This document shows positions 57,533 through 64,000 of a stretch of 64,000 nt of DNA, piece after piece. Under the pieces are notes generated by a model. That model did not search any database. It was not told the DNA's origin and saw only the letters and a list, made by a program, of their open reading frames with translations. Position numbers and translations under genes: made by a program. The stretch spans positions 558,001 through 622,000 of the forward strand of contig CAWKDW010000020.1 in assembly GCA_963848475.1 (NCBI GenBank), in the 5' to 3' direction. The stretch is from Solirubrobacter sp963848475. Its GTDB lineage: Bacteria; Actinomycetota; Thermoleophilia; Solirubrobacterales; Solirubrobacteraceae. The first letter of the stretch is position 1; the number at the start of each line of letters is the position of its first letter.

Positions 57533-58981
57533 TCAGATCGTATGCGCCGGGAGGTCGAGCAGGGCGCGAACTTCGCTCAGCAGCCGGGTGTGGTCGAACG
57601 GCTTCTGCAGCAGCCCGCTGCCGGGCGGCAGATCGCCGCTGGTCGCGGCGTCGGCCGAGTAGCCGGAGATGAACAGCGCGCGCAGCGGAGCCAGGCGCTC
57701 GGCGAGTTCGAGCCCGGACATCCCGGGCATCACGATGTCGGTGACGAGCGCGTCGATCACGACGCCCTCGCGCTGCGCGATCGCGAGCGCCTCCTCCGGG
57801 CGGGCGGCACTGAGAACGGTGTAGCCGGCGTCGGAGAGGACGAGCTCGAGCAGCGTGCGGACGCCCTCCTCGTCCTCGCACAGCAACAGCGTCTCGCTGC
57901 CGCGGACGAGCCGCGGCACGCGCGCCGCGGGCGTGACCCTCATGCGGTCCCCGGCGGCGGCGGCGGGGAGCAGCACGGCGAACGTGGACCCCAGCCCGGG
58001 GTCGGAGACCACCTCGACGCGCCCGCCGGACTGGGTGACGATCCCGTGCACGGTCGCGAGGCCGAGCCCGGTGCCGAGGCCGACCTCCTTGGTCGTGTAG
58101 AAGGGCTCGAAGATGTGCTCGAGCACGGCGGGCTCGATGCCGGAGCCGGTGTCGCTGACCGTGAGCCGGACGTGCTCGCCGGTCGCGGACGTCTCGATCG
58201 CGAGCGTCCCGCCGCCGGGCATCGCGTCGCGCGCGTTGATCGCGAGGTTGATCACGACCTGCTCGAGCTGCGCGCGGTCGGCGAGCACCGGCGGCAACTG
58301 ATTGCTGGCCAGCATCGCGATCTCGATCGTCTCGCCGATCAGCCGCGAGAGCATCGGCAGCAGGCCCGAGGCGACCTCGTTGACGTCGAGCAGGACCGGC
58401 TCGAGCACCTGCTTGCGCCCGAAGACCAGCAGCTGGCGGGTCAGCTCGCCGGCGCGCTCGGACGCGCGCTGGATCTCGCGCAGCTCGTTCGCGCCGGGCC
58501 CGGCCCCGATCCGCCGCCGTGCGATCTCGCCGTAGCCCGAGATCACCGTCAGCAGGTTGTTGAAGTCGTGCGCGACGCCGCCCGCGAGCTGGCCGACGGC
58601 CTCCATCTTCTGCGCCTGGCGCAGCTGATCCTCGAGGACGGCGCGCTCGGTGATGTCGCGCAGCACGAACAGGTGCCGGTCGGGCAGGAACTCGGGCCGC
58701 GCGCGGACCTCGAGCACCATGCGGCGCCCGTCCTGGACGCCGTCCCAGACGTTCTCGAGCATGCCCTCGGCGATCCGCTCGGGGTCCAGGAAGCCCTCCC
58801 AGTCGGCCTCCGCGCGCTCGGCCCCGATGAAGTCGTCGAGCCGCGAGCCGAGCAGCTCCTCGCGCGTGCGGCCGTAGAACTGGCAGGCGGCAGCGTTGAC
58901 CGTCACGAAGTGACGTTCAGAGTCGAAGACCGCGACGACGTCCATCGTCGCGTCGAGAATGGCCTGAAGATCCGTGTGCAC
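57533..58981 (-). CDS. PAS-histidine kinase-receiver hybrid protein
   Basis: 482 residues without membrane segments: PAS domain (about 1-115, 'VTVNAAACQFYGRTREELLG'), HisKA ('AGGVAHDFNNLLTVISGYGE', about 145), HATPase ('VINLAINARDAMPGGG', 'DTGSGIEP', 'GLGLATVHGIV') and a C-terminal receiver ('LLCEDEEGVR', phospho-Asp in 'VTDIVMPGMSG', 'LQKPFD'). A cytoplasmic sensor of unknown signal. It overlaps nothing; the PPOX gene follows 2 bp later. Confidence 0.93.
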   Translation of the reverse strand: MHTDLQAILDATMDVVAVFDSERHFVTVNAAACQFYGRTREELLGSRLDDFIGAERAEADWEGFLDPERIAEGMLENVWDGVQDGRRMVLEVRARPEFLPDRHLFVLRDITERAVLEDQLRQAQKMEAVGQLAGGVAHDFNNLLTVISGYGEIARRRIGAGPGANELREIQRASERAGELTRQLLVFGRKQVLEPVLLDVNEVASGLLPMLSRLIGETIEIAMLASNQLPPVLADRAQLEQVVINLAINARDAMPGGGTLAIETSATGEHVRLTVSDTGSGIEPAVLEHIFEPFYTTKEVGLGTGLGLATVHGIVTQSGGRVEVVSDPGLGSTFAVLLPAAAAGDRMRVTPAARVPRLVRGSETLLLCEDEEGVRTLLELVLSDAGYTVLSAARPEEALAIAQREGVVIDALVTDIVMPGMSGLELAERLAPLRALFISGYSADAATSGDLPPGSGLLQKPFDHTRLLSEVRALLDLPAHTI

Positions 58982-59024
58982 CCTGCATGAGCCAGGCTAC
59001 CCGCATGTACTAGCGTCAGACACC

Positions 59025-59915
59025 GTGCATCGTCTCCGCTCCGGGTTCGCCGCAGGCCTCGCGGCGTACCTGCTGTGGGGCCTTTTCCCGCTGTACTGGC
59101 CGTTGCTGGAGCCTGCGGGGGCGGTGGAGATCCTGGCGCATCGGATCCTCTGGTCGATCGTCCTGCTGGCCATCGTCCTGGCCGCGACCCAGGGCTTCCA
59201 CTGGGTCCGCCACCTCGGGCGCCGCAAGGTGCTGCTGCTCGCGCTGGCCGCGGTGTTGATCACGATCAACTGGGGCGCGTTCATCTACGGCGTCAACAGC
59301 GGCCACGTCGTCGAGACCTCGCTCGGGTACTTCATCAACCCGCTGGTGACCGTGGCGCTGGCCGTCACCGTCCTCGGTGAGCGGCTGCGGCTGACCCAAT
59401 GGACCGCCATCGGGATCGCCGCGCTGGCGGTCGTCGTGCTCACCGTCGCCTACGGGCGGCCGCCGTGGATCGCGCTGACGCTCGCGTTCTCGTTCGGCTT
59501 CTACGGCCTCGTCAAGAAGCAGGTCGGCGTCGGCGGAACGCAGAGCCTGGCGGTCGAGACGGCGTTCCTGCTGGTGCCCGCGCTGATCTGCGTGCTCTGG
59601 CTGTCGGCCGACGGCAGCGGGACCTTCACCAGCGAAGGCGCGGGGCACGCGCTGCTGCTGGGCGGCGCGGGCGTCGTCACCGCGGTCCCGCTCATGCTCT
59701 TCGGCGCGGCGGCGGTCCGCATCCCGCTGGTGACGATCGGCCTGCTCCAGTACCTCGCGCCGATCATGCACTTCGGGATCGGCGTCGGGATCCGCGGCGA
59801 GCCGATGCCGCCGTCACGGCTGGCGGGCTTCGTCCTGGTGTGGATCGCGATCGTCGTCTTCTCCTACGACAGCCTGCGCCAGCGGCGGCGCGTCCCCGTT
59901 GCCGTCCGGGGATGA
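59025..59915 (+). CDS. rarD: RarD-type EamA transporter
   Basis: About 296 residues with ten hydrophobic segments. 'YLLWGLFPLYWPLLEPAGAVEILAHRILWS' and 'ITINWGAFIYGVNSGHVVETSLGYFINPL' are the hallmark RarD sequences. GTG 59025 is preferred over the frame extending to 58974, which overlaps the kinase gene. The physiological substrate of RarD is not firmly known. It overlaps the next small gene by ATGA. Confidence 0.92.
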   Translation: MHRLRSGFAAGLAAYLLWGLFPLYWPLLEPAGAVEILAHRILWSIVLLAIVLAATQGFHWVRHLGRRKVLLLALAAVLITINWGAFIYGVNSGHVVETSLGYFINPLVTVALAVTVLGERLRLTQWTAIGIAALAVVVLTVAYGRPPWIALTLAFSFGFYGLVKKQVGVGGTQSLAVETAFLLVPALICVLWLSADGSGTFTSEGAGHALLLGGAGVVTAVPLMLFGAAAVRIPLVTIGLLQYLAPIMHFGIGVGIRGEPMPPSRLAGFVLVWIAIVVFSYDSLRQRRRVPVAVRG

Positions 59916-60109
59916 CTGACGAAGCGCGGATGGAGCGAGACGCGAACGGACTGGTGGCGACGAGCGAGGGCTGGTTCGCCGTCAACGTCCGTGATGCGGC
60001 GTGGGTGACGAGCGAGAAGTTCGGCGCCGCGTGCATCTTCGAAGGCGACGAGGCGCACACGGCCTTCGCGCCCTGGCGCAACGGGCGGCCGGAGGGGCTG
60101 CCGATCTAG
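59912..60109 (+). CDS. Truncated cupin-like protein
   Basis: 65 residues. The sequence 'SEGWFAVNVRDAAWVTSEKFGAACIFEG' is the N-terminal part of a known small cupin family of about 130-150 residues, but the reading frame ends ('...RPEGLPI') before the beta-barrel. The stop overlaps the end of the FG-GAP gene on the other strand by 4 bp. It may be a genuine short protein, a decayed gene, or another frame error. ATG 59912 overlaps the rarD stop. Confidence 0.5.
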   Translation: MTDEARMERDANGLVATSEGWFAVNVRDAAWVTSEKFGAACIFEGDEAHTAFAPWRNGRPEGLPI

Positions 60110-61813
60110 CGCTTCTTCGCGCGCGCCGTATACGTGCGGCCCTTGCGCACGATCACGGTCTTCTTCTTGACGTCGTCGCGGACGTTGACCGAGCCCTGCT
60201 TGACCTTGAAAGCCGTCGATGTGCACTTGTCCTGGACGAGCCATCGAGTGCCGCGGATCGTGGCCGCCCCGTACTGGCCGCGCGTACGGAACTTGCCCTT
60301 GCCGCTGCCCCACAGCTTGCGCGTCTTGGGCTTCTTGGCCGCCGCGCTCGCCTTGGCGCCGCGCTTCTTGCAGCCGGTCAGCTTCTCGCTCAGCGTCAGG
60401 GTCGTGAGTCTCCTGGCCTGGGTGACCTTGAACAGACCGTCGTAGAAGTCGGCCTTCTCGGTCTTGCCCCTGCTCGCCGACGCGGTGATCGTGACGCGGC
60501 CCTTGCGCGTGTCGATCTCGGTCCCGTTCGGCAGCTGCTTGGCCTCGGCGAGGTCGATGAACTTGCTCGTCTTGGGCAGCTTGACGCGGACTTTGCCGTC
60601 TGACCGGGGTCGCGTTGACGGTCTTGTTGATGACGGGCGGCGCGAGCGGGGTCGCTGTCGCCGTGGGCGCGGGCGTCGCGACCGGCGGCGGTGGTGGCGG
60701 CGGCGAAGGGCTGAGGAAGACCGTCAGCAGGTTCGCGCCGATCGAGGAAACGGCAACGTCGGGGCGGCTGTCGAGGTTGACGTCCGCCACCGCGAGACCC
60801 GTCGCACCGGCCGCCACCGCCGTCGTGCTGGTCCGAGCGAAGCCGGCGACGCCGCGCTGGATCACGTCGAGTGAGCCGCTGGTGTTCGCGACCGCGATAT
60901 CGAGCGTGCCGTTGCCGTCGAAGTCGCCGCTGCCGACGTTGACGGGGCCGTCGCCGACGGCGACCGGAGATCCGGCGGCCGGCGTGAACCCTCCGAGAGG
61001 CGAGCGCGACAGGATGGAGACGGTGTCGTCACCCGTGTTCGCAACCGCAAGGTCGGGGCGCCCGTCGCCGTCGAAGTCCCGGGCGGTGATCCCGTTCGGC
61101 TGCAGGCCAACCGTGATCGGCGCCTCCGTCGAGAAGATGGCGTTGCCGCTGTTGAGTAGGACGGAGACGGTGCCGGAGGCGACGTTGGTGACCGCGATGT
61201 CCGGCCGCAGATCGCCGTTGAAGTCCGCGATCGCGATCTGACGCGGCTGCGCTCCGACGGCGTAGTTGCCGTTCGGCGCGAGCGCGAACCCGTTGTTGGC
61301 CGGGTTACGCAGCAGCACAGAGACGTTTGCGCTGCCGTAGTTCGCGACCGCGATGTCGAGCTTGCCGTCCTGGTTGAAGTCGCCGGCGCCGACCGCGCCG
61401 AGCTGGCCGCCGAGCGGCACGTTGGCCTCCTGCGTGAATCCGCCGGCCGGATTGCGGAGTGCGATGACGACGCCGGTGCCCTGGATGTCTGTGATCGCGA
61501 GATCCGGGCGTCCGTCGCCATTGAAGTCGCCGATGGTCCCGTTGCTCGTCGCGCCCGGGAGGGTGAACGGTGAGCCCGCCTCGGCCGCGAAACCGCCCCC
61601 CGCCTGACGCAGGAACACCGAGACGCTCTGCGCGTCACCGTTGCTCGTCACCAGATCCGGGCGCCCGTCGCCGTTGAAGTCGGCGGCGTAGGTGTTGTAC
61701 GGCGCGTTGCCCGTCGGGTACGGCAAGCCTTCCTGCGTGAACTGTGCCTGTGCCGACCCAGTCGCCGCGAAGAACGAGATGGCGGCGAGCGCGGCGGGAA
61801 TCCGTCCCTTCAC
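60106..61813 (-). CDS. Secreted FG-GAP/VCBS repeat protein with FecR-like C-terminus (one frameshift)
   Basis: The signal peptide 'MKGRIPAALAAISFFAATGSAQA' is followed by about seven FG-GAP/VCBS repeats with calcium-type 'DFNGDGRPDLA' loops (residues about 40-360) forming a beta-propeller. Then comes a Pro-rich linker ('PPPPPPPVATPAPTATATP'). One extra base near 60602 leads to the C-terminal domain with 'RVTITASASRGKTEKADFYDG', 'GTRWLVQDKC' and 'VNVRDDVKKKTVIVRKG', a FecR-like surface domain. GTG 61813 overlaps the stop of the upstream gene. Adhesion or ligand binding at the cell surface is likely. Confidence 0.82.
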
Positions 61814-62994
61814 TTGTTCGATGATCGCCGATCCGGCGCTCCATAGGCAAGTCGCAACCTGTCCTTCTGGCCAGACCGCTCGCGCGAGAGCTGCCGGCAG
61901 CCGGGGTGGGGGAGGTCGATGATCGACAGGCCCGGACCGCCCGCGACCTTGCGCTGGACCGCGGTCTCACGTCCTGCGCGCGGATGCGGAGATCCGAGAT
62001 CCGAGATCCCAGCCACCGGGTCGCGCGAGACCCAGAGGATCTTGTTGGCGCGTTCGCGGTCCGGCGGCGAGGAGAGCGGGATAGCTCGCTGCACGGTTCG
62101 CGGTCGCCGAGGAGGATCGCGCGCACCTCGTTGCGCACCGCCTGGACGCGCGCGTCGTAGTCGTCGCGGCAGAGGCCGATGTATCCGAGCCGGACCTCGA
62201 AGGAGAGCGCGCGCAATGCGGCGCGCAGCGGCTCGGGCATCGTCGCCGCGCCGGCCGCGTCCGTGCAGGCCGCCAGGAAGACGCGGACGCGCTCGAAATA
62301 GACGAACGAGCGGCCCTGGACCATGCAGATGACGCGGGTGCGCATCACGATCTCGCTCGGCAGCACACGGCCGAGCCAGGACAGGAAGTGCGCGTTGGTG
62401 GTCAGTTCGCCGCGGTCGCTGGGATCGCAGAGGCGGTAGGCCTCGGTGATCGCCTCCGGCGCGTGTGATCGCCTCGAGGAAGGCGGTGATGCGCGGGCTA
62501 CCGGACGGGTTGAGCTCGCGGCCGTAGTTGACCGCCGCGGGCGAGGTCAGCGCGCTGCGGATGCGGGGTGCCTCCCCCGCGGGCAGGCGGCCGAGTAGCG
62601 ACGTGACGAGCGACGCGCCGGCCGCCTCGGCGCGCTCGGTGGGGGAGAGGACCGTGACCTGAAAGAGCGTCTCCTCGACGGTCGCGCGGCCGGCCTGCTG
62701 GTCACGCAGCAGATGGACCAGGCGGTCGAGGTAGGGGCAGTTGCCGAGGTTGAAGCCGTCGGGCGCGGTGTGCGCGAGGACCTGGGTGCGGAACTGGTTG
62801 GTGGCCAGTGGCTGGGCTCCGTCGAGCATCCGGGTCAGCAGCGCCAGCGGTGGCCCGGGCGCGTCGGTCGTAGTGCTCTGCCGCGAGACGATCCGCCGCG
62901 CGCCCGGCCCTGCCAGCGGCGCGGGGGCGTCGGAGTCCACCTCACCCTCGACCCGCTCGGGCGTGTAGCCGGGGCCCGTGCCGGCCGAGATCAT
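61810..62994 (-). CDS. Protein of unknown function (two frame changes)
   Basis: From ATG 62994 ('MISAGTGPGYTPERV') the frame changes near 62460 ('FLEAITR' to 'AITEAYRLCDPSDRG') and again near 62070 ('CSELSR' to 'SSPPDRERANKILWV'). The middle part has a strong 'EIVMRTRVICMVQGRSFVYFERVRVFLAACTDA' helix and 'IGLCRDDYDARVQAVRNEVRAILLG'. The composition is normal for coding in each joined frame. I recognise no domain. The stop overlaps the FG-GAP start by GTGA, so the two are translationally coupled; it may assist that secreted protein. Confidence 0.55.
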   Translation of the reverse strand: MISAGTGPGYTPERVEGEVDSDAPAPLAGPGARRIVSRQSTTTDAPGPPLALLTRMLDGAQPLATNQFRTQVLAHTAPDGFNLGNCPYLDRLVHLLRDQQAGRATVEETLFQVTVLSPTERAEAAGASLVTSLLGRLPAGEAPRIRSALTSPAAVNYGRELNPSGSPRITAFLEAITRAGGDHRGLPPLRSQRPRRTDHQRALPVLARPCAAERDRDAHPRHLHGPGPLVRLFRARPRLPGGLHGRGRRGDDARAAARRIARALLRGPARIHRPLPRRLRRARPGGAQRGARDPPRRPRTVQRAIPLSSPPDRERANKILWVSRDPVAGISDLGSPHPRAGRETAVQRKVAGGPGLSIIDLPHPGCRQLSRERSGQKDRLRLAYGAPDRRSSNK

Positions 62995-63169
62995 GAAGAA
63001 CGCGCCGGGTCCGGCGGTCCACGTCAGGTGGCGCTCGCCTTCCGCAGCCCGTCCAAGTCATCGAACTCGGCACCCTCAGGGGCCGGCACGGTCCGGTGGC
63101 AACGTCGAGTTCGAACGTCTGGGACAAGCCTTGATCTCGCGTGCAGGTTTGGGTGCGATCATCGCCTGC

Positions 63170-63691
63170 ATGAGCGACGAAGACAAGCCGAAGTCCTTCG
63201 AGGAGACGCTGCGCGCGATCGCCGACGAGGTCACCCGCGGGATCCAGAAGGTCCAGCAGGGCGACCTCGAGGACATCGCGCGGACCTACGGAGTCGATGC
63301 CGACCGCGCCAAGGCGTTCATGGACAATGCCGGTGACTGGCTGCGTGCCCAGGCCGACAACTTCAACGTGCCGCCGTTCCCGCAGTCCGAGTCGCGCCCC
63401 GCGGAGCCCGCTTCGTCGTGGGACGACCAGCTGCGCGGTGCCGGTCCGGACCCGCTCGACGTGCCGACCGACGACCAGGGCCGCGCGCTGGCCGCGCTGG
63501 ATTCCGGCCGCTGGACGGTCGAGCCGGGGACGAGCGCGCTGTCGTCGAGCGGCGGCGGCCCCGGCCCGAGCGACGCGCTCGGGTTGGTGCGCGAGCTGCG
63601 CGTGCGCGACTGGATCGACGCCGACGGCGAAGTGACGCTGACCGGCCACGCCGCGCTGCAGCGCTGGCTGGACGAGGCCATCCGCGGCTGA
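63170..63691 (+). CDS. Acidic protein of unknown function
   Basis: 173 residues from ATG 63170 ('MSDEDKPKSFEETL'). The N-terminal helical part 'AIADEVTRGIQKVQQGDLEDIARTYGVDADRAKAFMDNA' is followed by a disordered Pro/Ser/Asp linker and a C-terminal segment ending 'HAALQRWLDEAIRG'. No signal peptide and no membrane segment. No family recognised. Intact frame with good codon bias. Confidence 0.65.
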   Translation: MSDEDKPKSFEETLRAIADEVTRGIQKVQQGDLEDIARTYGVDADRAKAFMDNAGDWLRAQADNFNVPPFPQSESRPAEPASSWDDQLRGAGPDPLDVPTDDQGRALAALDSGRWTVEPGTSALSSSGGGPGPSDALGLVRELRVRDWIDADGEVTLTGHAALQRWLDEAIRG

Positions 63692-63747
63692 ACCCGGGCG
63701 CGGCCCGCGCCCGAGCTCGTTCCGGGGCGTCCGTCCCCGGCGCGACG

Positions 63748-63773
63748 GCCCGCCGCCCACACGCGGCGGGCCG
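63748..63773. terminator. Strong hairpin between convergent genes
   Basis: GGCCCGCCGC, loop CCACAC, GCGGCGGGCC: a perfect 10-bp stem between two genes that point at each other. There is no T-run, so the terminator role is inferred from position and stability. Confidence 0.6.
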
Positions 63774-63784
63774 AGACACGCTTG

Positions 63785-64000
63785 TTAGCCGCGCGGCTTG
63801 TGCTGGCCCTTGCCGCGCGGAGCGTCGTCGTGCTTTGCGGGCTTGGTGCGCTTCGCGGGCTTGGTCGGTTTCGCGGGCTTCGCAGGCCTGTGTGGCTTTG
63901 CGTGCCCCTTGTGGCCGTTCGTGCGCAGCTGCGCGCAGACGACGATCTGGTCGCCCGCGGCGTCGTAGACGCCGACGAAGTACTTGACGCCCTTGCGCGC
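63785..64000 (-). CDS. Basic-tailed protein, C-terminal part (start outside window)
   Basis: 71 codons are visible before the TAA at 63785-63787. 'KGVKYFVGVYDAAGDQIVVCAQL' looks like the end of a small folded domain. It is followed by an Ala/Pro/Lys tail with repeats such as 'KPAKPTKPAKRTKPAK', resembling histone-H1-like or nucleoid-protein tails. The gene continues beyond the right edge, so identity is open. Confidence 0.7.
   Translation of the reverse strand, partial: ARKGVKYFVGVYDAAGDQIVVCAQLRTNGHKGHAKPHRPAKPAKPTKPAKRTKPAKHDDAPRGKGQHKPRG

Noticed and set aside
56673..57881. PPOX-GNAT fusion protein with a long N-terminal extension
   Set aside because: The extension is a shadow of the kinase gene, and a GTGA overlap at 57110-57113 separates two normal-sized genes once one base is removed.

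Overview
The window is very GC-rich DNA with short intergenic gaps, many GTG and TTG starts and long chains of genes joined by 4-base stop/start overlaps (ATGA, GTGA, TTGA). Together with a mycobacterial-type type I fatty acid synthase, an ECF cobalamin transporter, F420/PPOX-like proteins and secreted proteins ending in a basic 'S/T-K-K-x-x-L-R' module, this points to a high-GC actinobacterium. The Solirubrobacterales/Thermoleophilia are my best guess, by general resemblance only.

Layout. 1-2.2 kb: end of a secreted protein, then a FhuF-like iron reductase and a SirB1/transglutaminase-like protein on the minus strand. 2.3-12.4 kb: one giant multidomain type I fatty acid synthase (AT-ER-DH-MPT-ACP-KR-KS) followed by its phosphopantetheinyl transferase acpS. 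12.5-19.7 kb (minus): a compact NRPS-independent siderophore operon with two IucA/IucC synthetases (one carrying a GNAT domain), an amino-acid N-hydroxylase, a GNAT acyltransferase and an ABC-2 exporter. A palindromic operator-like sequence and a DtxR-family iron regulator lie just upstream of it. 20.5-25.2 kb (plus): iron-siderophore uptake, with a secreted protein, binding protein, fused double permease and ATPase. 25.3-30.7 kb: a cluster that looks like D-Glu/L-Ala-D-Glu metabolism (dipeptide epimerase, DUF1611/DgcN-like, GNAT-acyl-CoA synthetase, Asp/Glu racemase). 30.7-33.2 kb (minus): modABC molybdate uptake. 33.3-35 kb: FHA protein, tRNA-Leu, tRNA-Glu, a terminator, then decayed transposase and transporter remnants. 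35-41 kb: ROK kinase, ParB-like protein, two-component pair, MerR-like regulator, PAP2 phosphatase. 41-47 kb: cobalamin adenosyltransferase, a cobalamin riboswitch, two DUF4430 surface proteins and a complete ECF transporter (T, double A, S). 47-49.7 kb: proton-translocating transhydrogenase pntAA-AB-B, joined to the ECF genes by a TTGA overlap. 49.7-64 kb: a MoaD-like/BNR pair, secreted hydrolases, a sugar-type ABC ATPase, AraC, VOC, GNAT, PPOX, a hybrid histidine kinase, RarD, an FG-GAP protein, and an incomplete basic-tailed protein at the right edge.

Two features cut across the window. First, at least twenty otherwise conserved genes are interrupted by single-base frame changes, nearly all equivalent to one inserted base. 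I treat each as one gene with a frameshift. Consensus error is the most likely cause, but it should be checked. Second, a 44-45 bp palindromic element occurs twice, each time exactly at a gene-gene junction (fas/acpS and ecfT/ecfA). It supplies a TTGA stop/start overlap at the second copy, and the start side of one at the first.
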